DNA of 64,000 nt from Hydrogenophaga sp. GTDB taxonomy: Bacteria; Pseudomonadota; Gammaproteobacteria; Burkholderiales; Burkholderiaceae_C. This document shows, piece by piece, positions 53,026 through 59,740 of the stretch (the first letter of the stretch is position 1; each line of letters starts with the position of its first letter). The notes under the pieces were generated by a model, which worked only from the letters and a program-made list of their open reading frames with translations, searched no databases and was not told the origin of the DNA. The position numbers were made by a program, and so were the translations under genes. The stretch is from positions 1-64,000 of the forward strand of contig NZ_JAHCKK010000014.1 in the NCBI RefSeq assembly GCF_026125825.1, written 5' to 3'.

Positions 53026-54450
53026 ATGAGTGGCGCCCGCCTCACCCGCTACCAGCAACTGGCCGAAGAAATCGCCGATGGCATCCGCGCCGGACTGCTG
53101 CGCCCGGGCGAGCGCCTGCCGTCGGTGCGCCAGACCTGCGAGCAGCGTGGCGTGAGCCCCTCCACCGTGTTCCAGGCCTACGGGCAGCTGGAGTCGCAGG
53201 GGCTGGTGGAAGCGCGGGCCCGTTCCGGCTTCTTCGTGCGCGCCACGCGCCGCCCCGCGCGCTCCGCGCCCCAGGCCGCGCGGCCCAGCGGTGAAGCCAC
53301 CCCGGTCGCCATCAGCGAACTGGTGTTTGAATTGCTGGGCTCCACGCGCGACGCCGACGTGGTACCGCTGGGTTCGGCCTTTCCGGCACCGCATCTGTTT
53401 CCTTTCGATGCGCTGGCGCGCAGCGGCGCGCGCGCCATGCGCCGGTTGCCAGCGGCCCGCATCACCGGCGCGCTGACCGCTGGCGACATCGGCCTGCGCC
53501 AGGCGGTGCGCCGGCGGTACGCGCTGCACGGCGTGCCGCTGGCAGAGGACGAGCTGGTCATCACCAATGGCGCCATGGAGGCGCTCAACCTCTGCCTGCA
53601 GGCGGTGACCCAGCCCGGCGACGTGGTGGTGGTGGAGTCACCCACCTTCTACGCCGCGCTGCAGGCGCTGGAGCGCCTGCATCTCAAGGCGGTGGAGGTC
53701 GCCACCGATCCCCGCGAAGGCGTGGACCTGGACGCCCTGGCCGCGCTGCTGGAGCGTCAGTCGGTGGCGGCCTGCTGGTTCATGCCCAGCTTTCAGAATC
53801 CGCTGGGCGCGCTCATGCCGCCCGAACGCAAGCAGGCCCTGGTGGCCCTGCTGGCACGCCATCGCGTGCCGCTGATCGAAGACGACGTGTACGGCGAATT
53901 GCACGCTGGCGCGCGACGGCCGCCACCGGCCAAAGCCTTTGACCGCGAAGGCGGCGTGCTGCACTGCGCGTCGTTTTCCAAGTGCCTGGCGCCGGGTTAT
54001 CGCGTGGGCTGGGCCGCCGCTGGCCGCTACGCCGGGGCCGTGGAGCGCCTGAAGATGTCGAGCTCGCTGGCCACGGCCATCCCGCCTCAGCTTGCGCTGG
54101 TGGACTACCTCGCACAAGGCGGCTATGACCGCCACCTGCGCCGCCTGCGCGAGGCGCTCGCGGGCCAGCAGCGGCACGCGCTGCGCCTGGTGGAGCGCCA
54201 CTTTCCCCCTGGCACGCGCGTCACACGCCCGCTGGGCGGCTACTTCCTCTGGCTGGAGCTGCCGCCCACGGTGGACGCCCTGGCGCTGCACCACCTTGCG
54301 CGCGCGCGCAGCATCAGCACCGCGCCGGGCGTGCTGTTCTCGGCCGACCGGCGTTTCACGCACCACCTCAGGCTCAACGTCGGCCACCCTGGCGATCCGC
54401 GCTTCGATGCGGCGCTGCGCCTGCTGGGTGAGCTGGCGCACGCCGCCTGA
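53026..54450 (+). CDS. MocR-family transcriptional regulator (GntR HTH plus PLP aminotransferase-like domain)
   Basis: 474 residues. GntR winged helix (about 1-75: LTRYQQLAEEIADGIRAGLL, RPGERLPSVRQTCEQRGVSP, STVFQAYGQLESQGLVEARA), a linker, then a fold-type I aminotransferase domain (about 105-474) with the PLP Lys in ASFSKCLAPGYRVGW and ITNGAMEALNLCLQAV, MPSFQNPLGALMPPERKQ, PLIEDDVYGELHAGARRPPP. Start at the ATG 53026; an ATG at 52981 is possible but lies upstream of the likely -10. MocR proteins sense PLP or an amino-acid-PLP adduct. The nearby triple octamer suggests it controls lrgAB and the cytochrome operon. Confidence 0.93.
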   Translation: MSGARLTRYQQLAEEIADGIRAGLLRPGERLPSVRQTCEQRGVSPSTVFQAYGQLESQGLVEARARSGFFVRATRRPARSAPQAARPSGEATPVAISELVFELLGSTRDADVVPLGSAFPAPHLFPFDALARSGARAMRRLPAARITGALTAGDIGLRQAVRRRYALHGVPLAEDELVITNGAMEALNLCLQAVTQPGDVVVVESPTFYAALQALERLHLKAVEVATDPREGVDLDALAALLERQSVAACWFMPSFQNPLGALMPPERKQALVALLARHRVPLIEDDVYGELHAGARRPPPAKAFDREGGVLHCASFSKCLAPGYRVGWAAAGRYAGAVERLKMSSSLATAIPPQLALVDYLAQGGYDRHLRRLREALAGQQRHALRLVERHFPPGTRVTRPLGGYFLWLELPPTVDALALHHLARARSISTAPGVLFSADRRFTHHLRLNVGHPGDPRFDAALRLLGELAHAA

Positions 54451-54464
54451 GGTCGGCCTGCGTC

Positions 54465-54470
54465 GATAAT
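54465..54470 (+). promoter_or_regulatory. Candidate leaderless -10 box of rlmB
   Basis: GATAAT exactly six bases before the rlmB ATG (54477), in the 26-base gap after mocR. Transcription would begin at the start codon. Confidence 0.4.
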
Positions 54471-54476
54471 CGCCGG

Positions 54477-55220
54477 ATGTCTTCCCCCAAAGTGCTGTTC
54501 GGCTTTCACGCCGTGGGTGTGCGCCTGAAAACCGCGCCGCAATCCATCATCGAGATCTACTACGAGCCGACCCGGCGCGACGCGCGCATGCGCCAGTTCC
54601 TGGACAAGGCGCGCGAGGCCAACGCCCGGCTGATCGAGGCCGATGGCCTGCGCATCGCCAAGCTCGCCGGCAGCCATGGCCACCAGGGCGTGGCCGCGCG
54701 CGTGGAGGCCGTGGCCCAGGTGCGTTCGCTCGACGACCTGCTCGAGCAGCTCGAACCCACCGGCATCCCGCCGCTGCTGCTGGTGCTCGACGGCATTACC
54801 GACCCGCACAACCTCGGCGCGTGCCTGCGCGTGGCCGACGGGGCCGGCGCCCATGCCGTGATCGCACCCAAGGACCATGCCGCCGGCATCAACGCCACCG
54901 TGGCCAAGGTGGCCAGCGGCGCGGCCGAGACCATGCCGTACTTCATGGTCACCAACCTGGCGCGCACGCTGGGTGAACTTAAAGAGCGCAACATCTGGGT
55001 CATCGGCACCAGCGACGATGCACCCAAGACGCTCTACCAGGTCGACCTCAAGGGCCCGGTGGCGCTGGTGCTGGGCGCCGAGGGCGCAGGGATGCGCCAG
55101 CTCACGCGCAAGACCTGCGACGAGCTGGTGAGCATTCCCATGGCCGGTGCGGTCGAGAGCCTGAACGTCTCGGTCGCCAGTGGCGTGTGTCTCTACGAAG
55201 CCCTGCGCCAGCGCAGTTGA
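54477..55220 (+). CDS. rlmB: 23S rRNA (guanosine-2'-O-)-methyltransferase RlmB
   Basis: 247-residue SPOUT methyltransferase that 2'-O-methylates G2251 in the ribosomal P-loop. N-terminal substrate-binding domain (KVLFGFHAVGVRLKTAPQSI), then TrmH-family motifs LVLDGITDPHNLGACLRVAD, LVLGAEGAGMRQLTRKTCDE and IPMAGAVESLNVSVASGVCL, which form the SAM-binding trefoil knot. Probably leaderless from a GATAAT box. The sirtuin gene follows with start sites almost touching the stop. Confidence 0.96.
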   Translation: MSSPKVLFGFHAVGVRLKTAPQSIIEIYYEPTRRDARMRQFLDKAREANARLIEADGLRIAKLAGSHGHQGVAARVEAVAQVRSLDDLLEQLEPTGIPPLLLVLDGITDPHNLGACLRVADGAGAHAVIAPKDHAAGINATVAKVASGAAETMPYFMVTNLARTLGELKERNIWVIGTSDDAPKTLYQVDLKGPVALVLGAEGAGMRQLTRKTCDELVSIPMAGAVESLNVSVASGVCLYEALRQRS

Positions 55221-55225
55221 GCACC

Positions 55226-55948
55226 ATGCAGGAGACGGTGCGCGGCTGGATCCGGGACGCGCGCCACATCGCCGTGCTCACCGGCGCGGGCATGAGCGCC
55301 GAATCCGGTGTGCCCACCTTCCGCGATGCGCAGACCGGCTTGTGGGCGCATTTCGATCCGCAGGAGCTCGCGACCGAATCGGCCTTCCGGGCTCACGCCC
55401 AGCGCGTCTGGGACTGGTACGCCCACCGCCGCGAGATGATCCGCGCCGTCCTGCCCAACGCGGGGCACACGGCGCTCGCGGCCTTCGCGCGAAAACATCC
55501 CGGGCGCCTGACCCTGATCACCCAGAACGTGGACGGCCTGCACCAGCGCGCCGGTAACCCAGATGCCCTGGCGCTGCACGGCAACATCGCCGAGGATCGC
55601 TGGCTCGATGCGCCCCGTGCCTGCTGCCGTCTTGAAACCATCGAAGCAGGGCATCCGCCGCGCTGCGCGGTGTGTGGCAACCTGCGCCGCCCGGCGGTGG
55701 TCTGGTTCGGCGAGAACCTGCCCGCCGAAGCGCTCGAAGCCGCTGAACACGCGGCGCGCCACTGCGACCTGATGCTGGTGGTGGGCACCTCCGGCGAGGT
55801 CTATCCGGCGGCGGGCCTGGCTTTCACGGCCCACCAGGGCGGTGCACGCGTGGTCATCGTCAACCCCGAGCCGACCCCGCTGGACGTGGTGGCCGAGACC
55901 TGTCTCAGAGAGACGGCGGCGGTGTGCCTGCCGGCCTTGCTGGCCTGA
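55226..55948 (+). CDS. cobB: Sirtuin, NAD-dependent deacylase (CobB-like)
   Basis: 240 residues from ATG 55226; TTG at 55217 overlapping the rlmB stop is an alternative. Sir2 motifs: [30 protein letters not shown] with the catalytic His in LHGNI, and [15 protein letters not shown] with VNPEPTPLD for NAD. A zinc-site Cys cluster is CC (around 132) and CAVC. Sir2 enzymes remove acetyl or longer acyl groups from lysine, including acyl-CoA synthetases such as PrpE, encoded at 11401. Likely co-transcribed with rlmB. Confidence 0.94.
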   Translation: MQETVRGWIRDARHIAVLTGAGMSAESGVPTFRDAQTGLWAHFDPQELATESAFRAHAQRVWDWYAHRREMIRAVLPNAGHTALAAFARKHPGRLTLITQNVDGLHQRAGNPDALALHGNIAEDRWLDAPRACCRLETIEAGHPPRCAVCGNLRRPAVVWFGENLPAEALEAAEHAARHCDLMLVVGTSGEVYPAAGLAFTAHQGGARVVIVNPEPTPLDVVAETCLRETAAVCLPALLA

Positions 55949-55977
55949 GTGCCGATCCTTCATCCCACCCATCACGC

Positions 55978-56433
55978 ATGCAAGTCATTCCCTGCACCGA
56001 AGCGCAACTCGATGTGGTCTCGGCGCTCTTCAACGACTATCGGATCTTCTACGGACAACCCAGCGACCTGCCAGGCTGCCGGGCCTTTATCCAGCAGAAC
56101 CTCCGGCAGAAGCGGGCCCGGATTTTTCTGCTGCTGGATGACCAGGGCCAGGCGGTCGCGTTCTCACAGCTCTACCCGGCCGTCTGCTCGATCAGCATGC
56201 GGCCGTACTACTATCTGTCCGACCTGTACACCCAGCCATCGAGCCGCAAGAGCGGTTGCGCGCGGTACTTGATGAACCACATCACCGCGCATTTCACGGC
56301 GGAAGGGGCGCAACGCCTCACCCTCGATACCGCGGCGACCAACCGGATCGCGCAAGGTCTGTACGAGTCGCTGGGCTACGAGCGTGAAGAGGTGTACGTC
56401 ACGTACCACCAGGTGCTCCAGGCGCCTGCCTGA
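55978..56433 (+). CDS. GNAT-family N-acetyltransferase
   Basis: 151 residues starting MQVIPCTEAQLDVVSALFND. The GNAT fold is seen in ARIFLLLDDQGQAVAFSQLY, YLSDLYTQPSSRKSGCARYL with the acetyl-CoA pyrophosphate loop (SSRKSGCARY, here with a Cys in place of the usual Gly), and LDTAATNRIAQGLYESLGYE at the end. Substrate unknown. It follows the sirtuin on the same strand after 29 bases, suggesting a lysine acylation/deacylation pair, but this is only by proximity. Confidence 0.88.
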   Translation: MQVIPCTEAQLDVVSALFNDYRIFYGQPSDLPGCRAFIQQNLRQKRARIFLLLDDQGQAVAFSQLYPAVCSISMRPYYYLSDLYTQPSSRKSGCARYLMNHITAHFTAEGAQRLTLDTAATNRIAQGLYESLGYEREEVYVTYHQVLQAPA

Positions 56434-56507
56434 TCCGCCCGCGGGCTTTCGCGGTGTCTCGCGACCGGTCACAATGAGCGACCGCCGATTTCATGGAGAC
56501 GACGCCC

Positions 56508-56900
56508 ATGGCCCATACCGTCCTCGACACATGGCACGACCTCGTGCGAACCCGCCATGCCAGCGGCCTGCGCGATCTGCTGGCCGATGAGGTGGTGTTT
56601 CATTCGCCGGTCGTGCACACACCGCAGACCGGCAAGGCGGTGACGACGCAGTACCTCGCGGCGGCGTTCCAGGTCTTCTTCAACGCCTCGTTCCGCTATG
56701 TGCGCGAGGTGGTGGGGCCACGAGACGCGGTGCTGGAGTTCCAGGTCGAGATCGACGGCGTCACCGTCAACGGGGTTGACATGATCCGCTGGAACGAAGA
56801 AGGCCGCATCACCGATTTCAAGGTGATGATCCGCCCGCTCAAGGCCATCAACCTCATCCACCAGAAGATGGGCGCGATGCTGCAGGCCCAGCAGCAATAG
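56508..56900 (+). CDS. NTF2-like/SnoaL-type small protein
   Basis: 130 residues from the ATG at 56508, preceded by GGAGACG as ribosome site; an ATG 15 bases upstream contains that GGAG. The cone-shaped NTF2 fold is suggested by VLDTWHDLVRTRHASGLRDL, LADEVVFHSPVVHTPQTGKA and DMIRWNEEGRITDFKVMIRP. Proteins of this fold can be small enzymes or binding proteins. A CACAAT box at about 56470 could be its -10. It ends one base before the convergent chromate transporter gene. Confidence 0.8.
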   Translation: MAHTVLDTWHDLVRTRHASGLRDLLADEVVFHSPVVHTPQTGKAVTTQYLAAAFQVFFNASFRYVREVVGPRDAVLEFQVEIDGVTVNGVDMIRWNEEGRITDFKVMIRPLKAINLIHQKMGAMLQAQQQ

Positions 56901-56901
56901 G

Positions 56902-57495
56902 TCAGACCAGGCCCAGCGCCCCCAGCAGGCCGCCGGCGCCGATCATCCACAGCAGGTGCATCTTCGTGCGCCACACCAGCACGGTGGTGGCGGCGGTGAG
57001 CAGCCACAGCGGCCAGTCGCGCGCCGGGTGTTCGTGCGAGCCGGTGAGCAACCAGCCGGTGGCGATCAGCAGTGCGATCACGATCGGCGCCATGCCGGTC
57101 TTGAAGGCGCGCACCGCGCGCAGTTCGCGGTTCTGGTGCGCCCAGCGCGTGGCGGTGTAGGTCAGCACCGAGGAGGGCAGCAGGATGGCCACCATCGTGA
57201 CCAGCACGCCGAACAGGGCCAGGACCCAGGCCACCCATCCGGCCGAAGGGCCACCGCCCGCGTTGAGGCCCACGTTCCAGCCCAGCACGGCGACGAACAG
57301 CACATTGGGGCCGGGCGCGGCCTGCGAGATCGCGATGGACGAGGTGAACTGCGCCTCGCTGAGCCAGCCGTTCTGGAGCACGAGGTAGCGGTGCATGTCG
57401 GGCGCGGTGGTGATCGCGCCGCCCACCGCCAGCAGCGAGAGCGAGGCGAAGTGGGTGAAGAGGTCGAGCCAGTTGGCGGGGGTCGGCAGCATCAT
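56902..57495 (-). CDS. Chromate transporter (CHR) domain, second half
   Basis: 197 residues, membrane protein with several helices. The CHR motif is AISQAAPGPNVLFVAVLGWN (PGPN), with FTHFASLSLLAVGGAITTAP near the N-terminus and VWRTKMHLLWMIGAGGLLGA at the end. It forms a short-chain CHR pair with the gene four bases upstream (57500), as in bacteria that split ChrA into two genes; together they export chromate or related oxyanions by proton coupling. MM start: ATG at 57495 or 57492. Convergent with the NTF2-like gene with a one-base gap. Confidence 0.88.
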   Translation of the reverse strand: MMLPTPANWLDLFTHFASLSLLAVGGAITTAPDMHRYLVLQNGWLSEAQFTSSIAISQAAPGPNVLFVAVLGWNVGLNAGGGPSAGWVAWVLALFGVLVTMVAILLPSSVLTYTATRWAHQNRELRAVRAFKTGMAPIVIALLIATGWLLTGSHEHPARDWPLWLLTAATTVLVWRTKMHLLWMIGAGGLLGALGLV

Positions 57496-57499
57496 GCGT

Positions 57500-58123
57500 T
57501 CAGCCCTGCGCTTTCTTGTGCCGGTCGGCGTCGACGTTGCCCAAGACCCGGTAGGCCCAGAGGCAGGCGCTCCCGCCGATGCCCAGCAGCACCCACAGCA
57601 GCGGCCAGCGCAGCAGGCCGATGGCGATGAAGGTGAGCACGGCCAGGAAGACACACACGCCCCTGCCCATGGCGTTCTTGTCGAGCGCGGCGATGAGTTT
57701 GATGCCGGTGGCCGCGATCAGGCCCGCCGCCACGGCGCCCATGCCGCGCAGCGCGTTCTGGGCCACGGCGCTGTCGGCCACGCTGCCGTAGAGCGCGGCC
57801 AGCAGCAGCACCAGCACCATGGGCGCGGTCAGCATGCCGGCCAGCGCCGCCAGCGCGCCCGGCAGGCCGAAGTAGCGCCCGCCGATCATCATGGAGAGGT
57901 TGACAACGTTGGGGCCCGGCATGACTTGCGCGACGGCCCAGTCCTCCAGGAATTGCTCGCGGCTCATCCAGCGCTTTTTCTCCACCAGCTCACGCTGCAC
58001 CACCGCCAGCACGCCGCCAAAGCCCTGCAGGGCCAGCCAGGTGAAGGAGACGAAAAGGTCGGTTTTCGACCGTGGGTGCTGGAGAGGGAGGGCTTCGGGG
58101 GCGGTCTGGGGAGGCGGCGGCAT
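57500..58123 (-). CDS. Chromate transporter (CHR) domain, first half
   Basis: 207 residues from ATG 58123, after an N-terminal Pro/Gln-rich stretch (MPPPPQTAPEALPLQHPRSK). CHR domain: FVSFTWLALQGFGGVLAVVQ, RELVEKKRWMSREQFLEDWA, QVMPGPNVVNLSMMIGGRYF with PGPN, and several helices (ALAALAGMLTAPMVLVLLLA). Pairs with the shorter gene downstream. A GATAAT box six bases before the ATG (58130-58135) suggests a leaderless mRNA. Substrate chromate by family; sulfate or molybdate relatives cannot be excluded. Confidence 0.9.
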   Translation of the reverse strand: MPPPPQTAPEALPLQHPRSKTDLFVSFTWLALQGFGGVLAVVQRELVEKKRWMSREQFLEDWAVAQVMPGPNVVNLSMMIGGRYFGLPGALAALAGMLTAPMVLVLLLAALYGSVADSAVAQNALRGMGAVAAGLIAATGIKLIAALDKNAMGRGVCVFLAVLTFIAIGLLRWPLLWVLLGIGGSACLWAYRVLGNVDADRHKKAQG

Positions 58124-58129
58124 GCCAGG

Positions 58130-58135
58130 ATTATC
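58130..58135 (-). promoter_or_regulatory. Candidate leaderless -10 box of the chromate transporter pair
   Basis: GATAAT on the minus strand exactly six bases before the ATG at 58123. It also supplies the TAA that ends the doubtful small frame at 58131-58328. Confidence 0.4.
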
Positions 58136-58328
58136 GGGCTGCGGTAGAAGGGGCCAGTGGGTCCGCGTTCTCAACATGCGTGTAGACCGCGTACACCTCC
58201 TCGCAAGGCTTGCCTGGGATGCGCGCGAGCACGCCTTGTTGTGTGAAGCGCGGCCGGTGCGGCGCGATGGCCTGCATGGCCTCGTCCAAAAGGTCGAGGC
58301 CTTCAATCTGGCGGCATCGGGCCGACAT
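58131..58328 (-). CDS. Doubtful small protein, 65 residues
   Basis: An open frame of 65 residues (MSARCRQIEGLDLLDEAMQA, FTQQGVLARIPGKPCEEVYA) fills the gap between the MarR-GNAT gene and the chromate transporter. Codon choice is moderately GC-rich in the third position and the frame is collinear with its neighbours, but there is no ribosome site, no recognised family, and its stop codon lies inside the -10-like GATAAT of the next gene. It may be a small gene or non-coding. Confidence 0.3.
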   Translation of the reverse strand: MSARCRQIEGLDLLDEAMQAIAPHRPRFTQQGVLARIPGKPCEEVYAVYTHVENADPLAPSTAAR

Positions 58329-58352
58329 GGCTTGCGGAGTTGCAGGGCGGCC

Positions 58353-59294
58353 TCACAGCGTCAGCTCCCAGGTCTCGCCGACCAGGTGCTTGCCGTAGCT
58401 GTGGTGCGCCTCGCTGTGCACCAGCGCGAAGCCGCGCCGGGCGTAGATGGCGCGTGCGGCGCTCAGAATGCTGTTGGTCCATAGAACCATCTTGCGGTAG
58501 CCCTTGGCGCGTGCGAAGGCCAGGCATTCGTCGGTGAGCCGGCCGCCCAGGCCCAGGCCGCGTGCAGCGGGGCTGAGGATGAGCAGGCGCAGCTGCGCCT
58601 CGGTTTCGCTCTTGCGCACCACAAAGACCGAACCCGCGCGCTCGCCGTCGACCTCGGCGATCCAGCCGCGTTCCCAGGCGGGGTCGTGCCGGCGGATCAT
58701 GCCTGCAGCGATCTCGGCGACCAGGGCCTCGAACTCGCTGTTCCAGCCGTACTCGTGGGCGTAGATCTCGCCGTGCAGCTGCACCACCCAGCCCATGTCG
58801 CCGGGGCGCACATCGCGCAGCACGGCGGTTCGTGAGGCTGGGGCGCTGCAGGGGTCGAGCAGGCGCTGGGCGCGCGCGAGCGCAGCCACCAGCGCCTGGC
58901 GCTGATCGGACGCCAATGGCGAGAGCAAATGGGCGGCTTCCTCGCGCGATCGTTGCTGCAGGGGCTCGAAAGCGGTGCGGCCTTCGGCGGTCAGGCTCAG
59001 CGCGTGTTGCCGCGCGTCTTGGGGCAGTGGGGTGCGTGTGATCCAGCCGGCGTGGGTGAAGCGGCGCACGATGCGGCTGAGGTAGCCGGCGTCGAGCACC
59101 AGGCGTCGCCCGAGCTCGCTGGCGGTGCAGGGTGCGTGGTGGGCGAGCTCGTAGAGCACGCGCACCTCCGTGAGCGAGAACGCGCTGCCCAGGTACGGGT
59201 CGAGCAGGCCGGTGCGCTGGGTGTAGAAGCGGTTGAACGCGCGCAAGGCGCGCACCTGGGCGGGGTCAACGGGGGCGGTCGCGGTGTCGGCCAT
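58353..59294 (-). CDS. MarR-GNAT fusion regulator/acetyltransferase
   Basis: 313 residues from ATG 59294. Residues about 10-150 are a MarR winged helix (FYTQRTGLLDPYLGSAFSLT, ASELGRRLVLDAGYLSRIVR, LPQDARQHALSLTAEGRTAF). Residues about 155-313 are a GNAT acetyltransferase (RDVRPGDMGWVVQLHGEIYA, LRLLILSPAARGLGLGGRLT with the acetyl-CoA loop, and NSILSAARAIYARRGFALVH). Such fusions are known in bacteria and are thought to regulate and acetylate; target unknown. Its own operator-like palindrome lies upstream. Confidence 0.93.
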   Translation of the reverse strand: MADTATAPVDPAQVRALRAFNRFYTQRTGLLDPYLGSAFSLTEVRVLYELAHHAPCTASELGRRLVLDAGYLSRIVRRFTHAGWITRTPLPQDARQHALSLTAEGRTAFEPLQQRSREEAAHLLSPLASDQRQALVAALARAQRLLDPCSAPASRTAVLRDVRPGDMGWVVQLHGEIYAHEYGWNSEFEALVAEIAAGMIRRHDPAWERGWIAEVDGERAGSVFVVRKSETEAQLRLLILSPAARGLGLGGRLTDECLAFARAKGYRKMVLWTNSILSAARAIYARRGFALVHSEAHHSYGKHLVGETWELTL

Positions 59295-59309
59295 GCACCG
59301 CATTGTGGG

Positions 59310-59346
59310 TCAGTTATTTGACTTTGGCAACCAAATGAATGACTGA
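59310..59346. promoter_or_regulatory. MarR-type operator upstream of the MarR-GNAT gene
   Basis: TTTGG-CAA-CCAAA (59323-59335) is a perfect inverted repeat centred in a larger dyad with outer TCAGT (59310-59314) and ACTGA (59342-59346). It lies 16-52 bases before the start codon and 8-44 bases after the response regulator stop, ideal for autorepression. Confidence 0.6.
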
Positions 59347-59353
59347 GGCAAGC

Positions 59354-59740
59354 TTACCCGGTTTGAAGCATCTCCCGGACGCGTTCCCGGGTGAGTGGCT
59401 TGGTGACGAAGCCCTGGATCACCGGCATGCCGCTGGCGCGCAGGCGGTCCTGCGGTGCGTCCGAGGAGGTGAGCATCATCACCAGCGTGGTGGGTTTGTC
59501 CTGGAGCAGCGGCTGGGCGTGGCGCGCGAACTCGAAGCCGTCCATCTGAGGCATGTTGATGTCCAGGAACAGGCAGGTGGGCACGGCCAGCGGGTCGCTG
59601 CGCAGGAACGCCAGGGCCTCGGCGCCGCTTTCAAACACCCGCACCTCGCCGGTGAAGCCGGCGCGCCGGATCATGATCTCGTGGTAGACGTTGTCGGCCT
59701 CGTTGTCGTCGACCAGGATGAATCGTTGGGGAATGGTCAT
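59354..59740 (-). CDS. Single-domain response regulator
   Basis: 128-residue CheY-like receiver without output domain. Acidic pocket FILVDDNEAD, phospho-acceptor D60 in CLFLDINMPQMDG, switch Thr in MLTSS and conserved K114 in FVTKPL. The NEADNVYHEIMIRRAG helix is the Rcp1-like phytochrome-associated type of receiver. Overlaps the kinase gene by four bases (ATGA), so it is its partner and may pass phosphate onward to another protein. Confidence 0.94.
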   Translation of the reverse strand: MTIPQRFILVDDNEADNVYHEIMIRRAGFTGEVRVFESGAEALAFLRSDPLAVPTCLFLDINMPQMDGFEFARHAQPLLQDKPTTLVMMLTSSDAPQDRLRASGMPVIQGFVTKPLTRERVREMLQTG

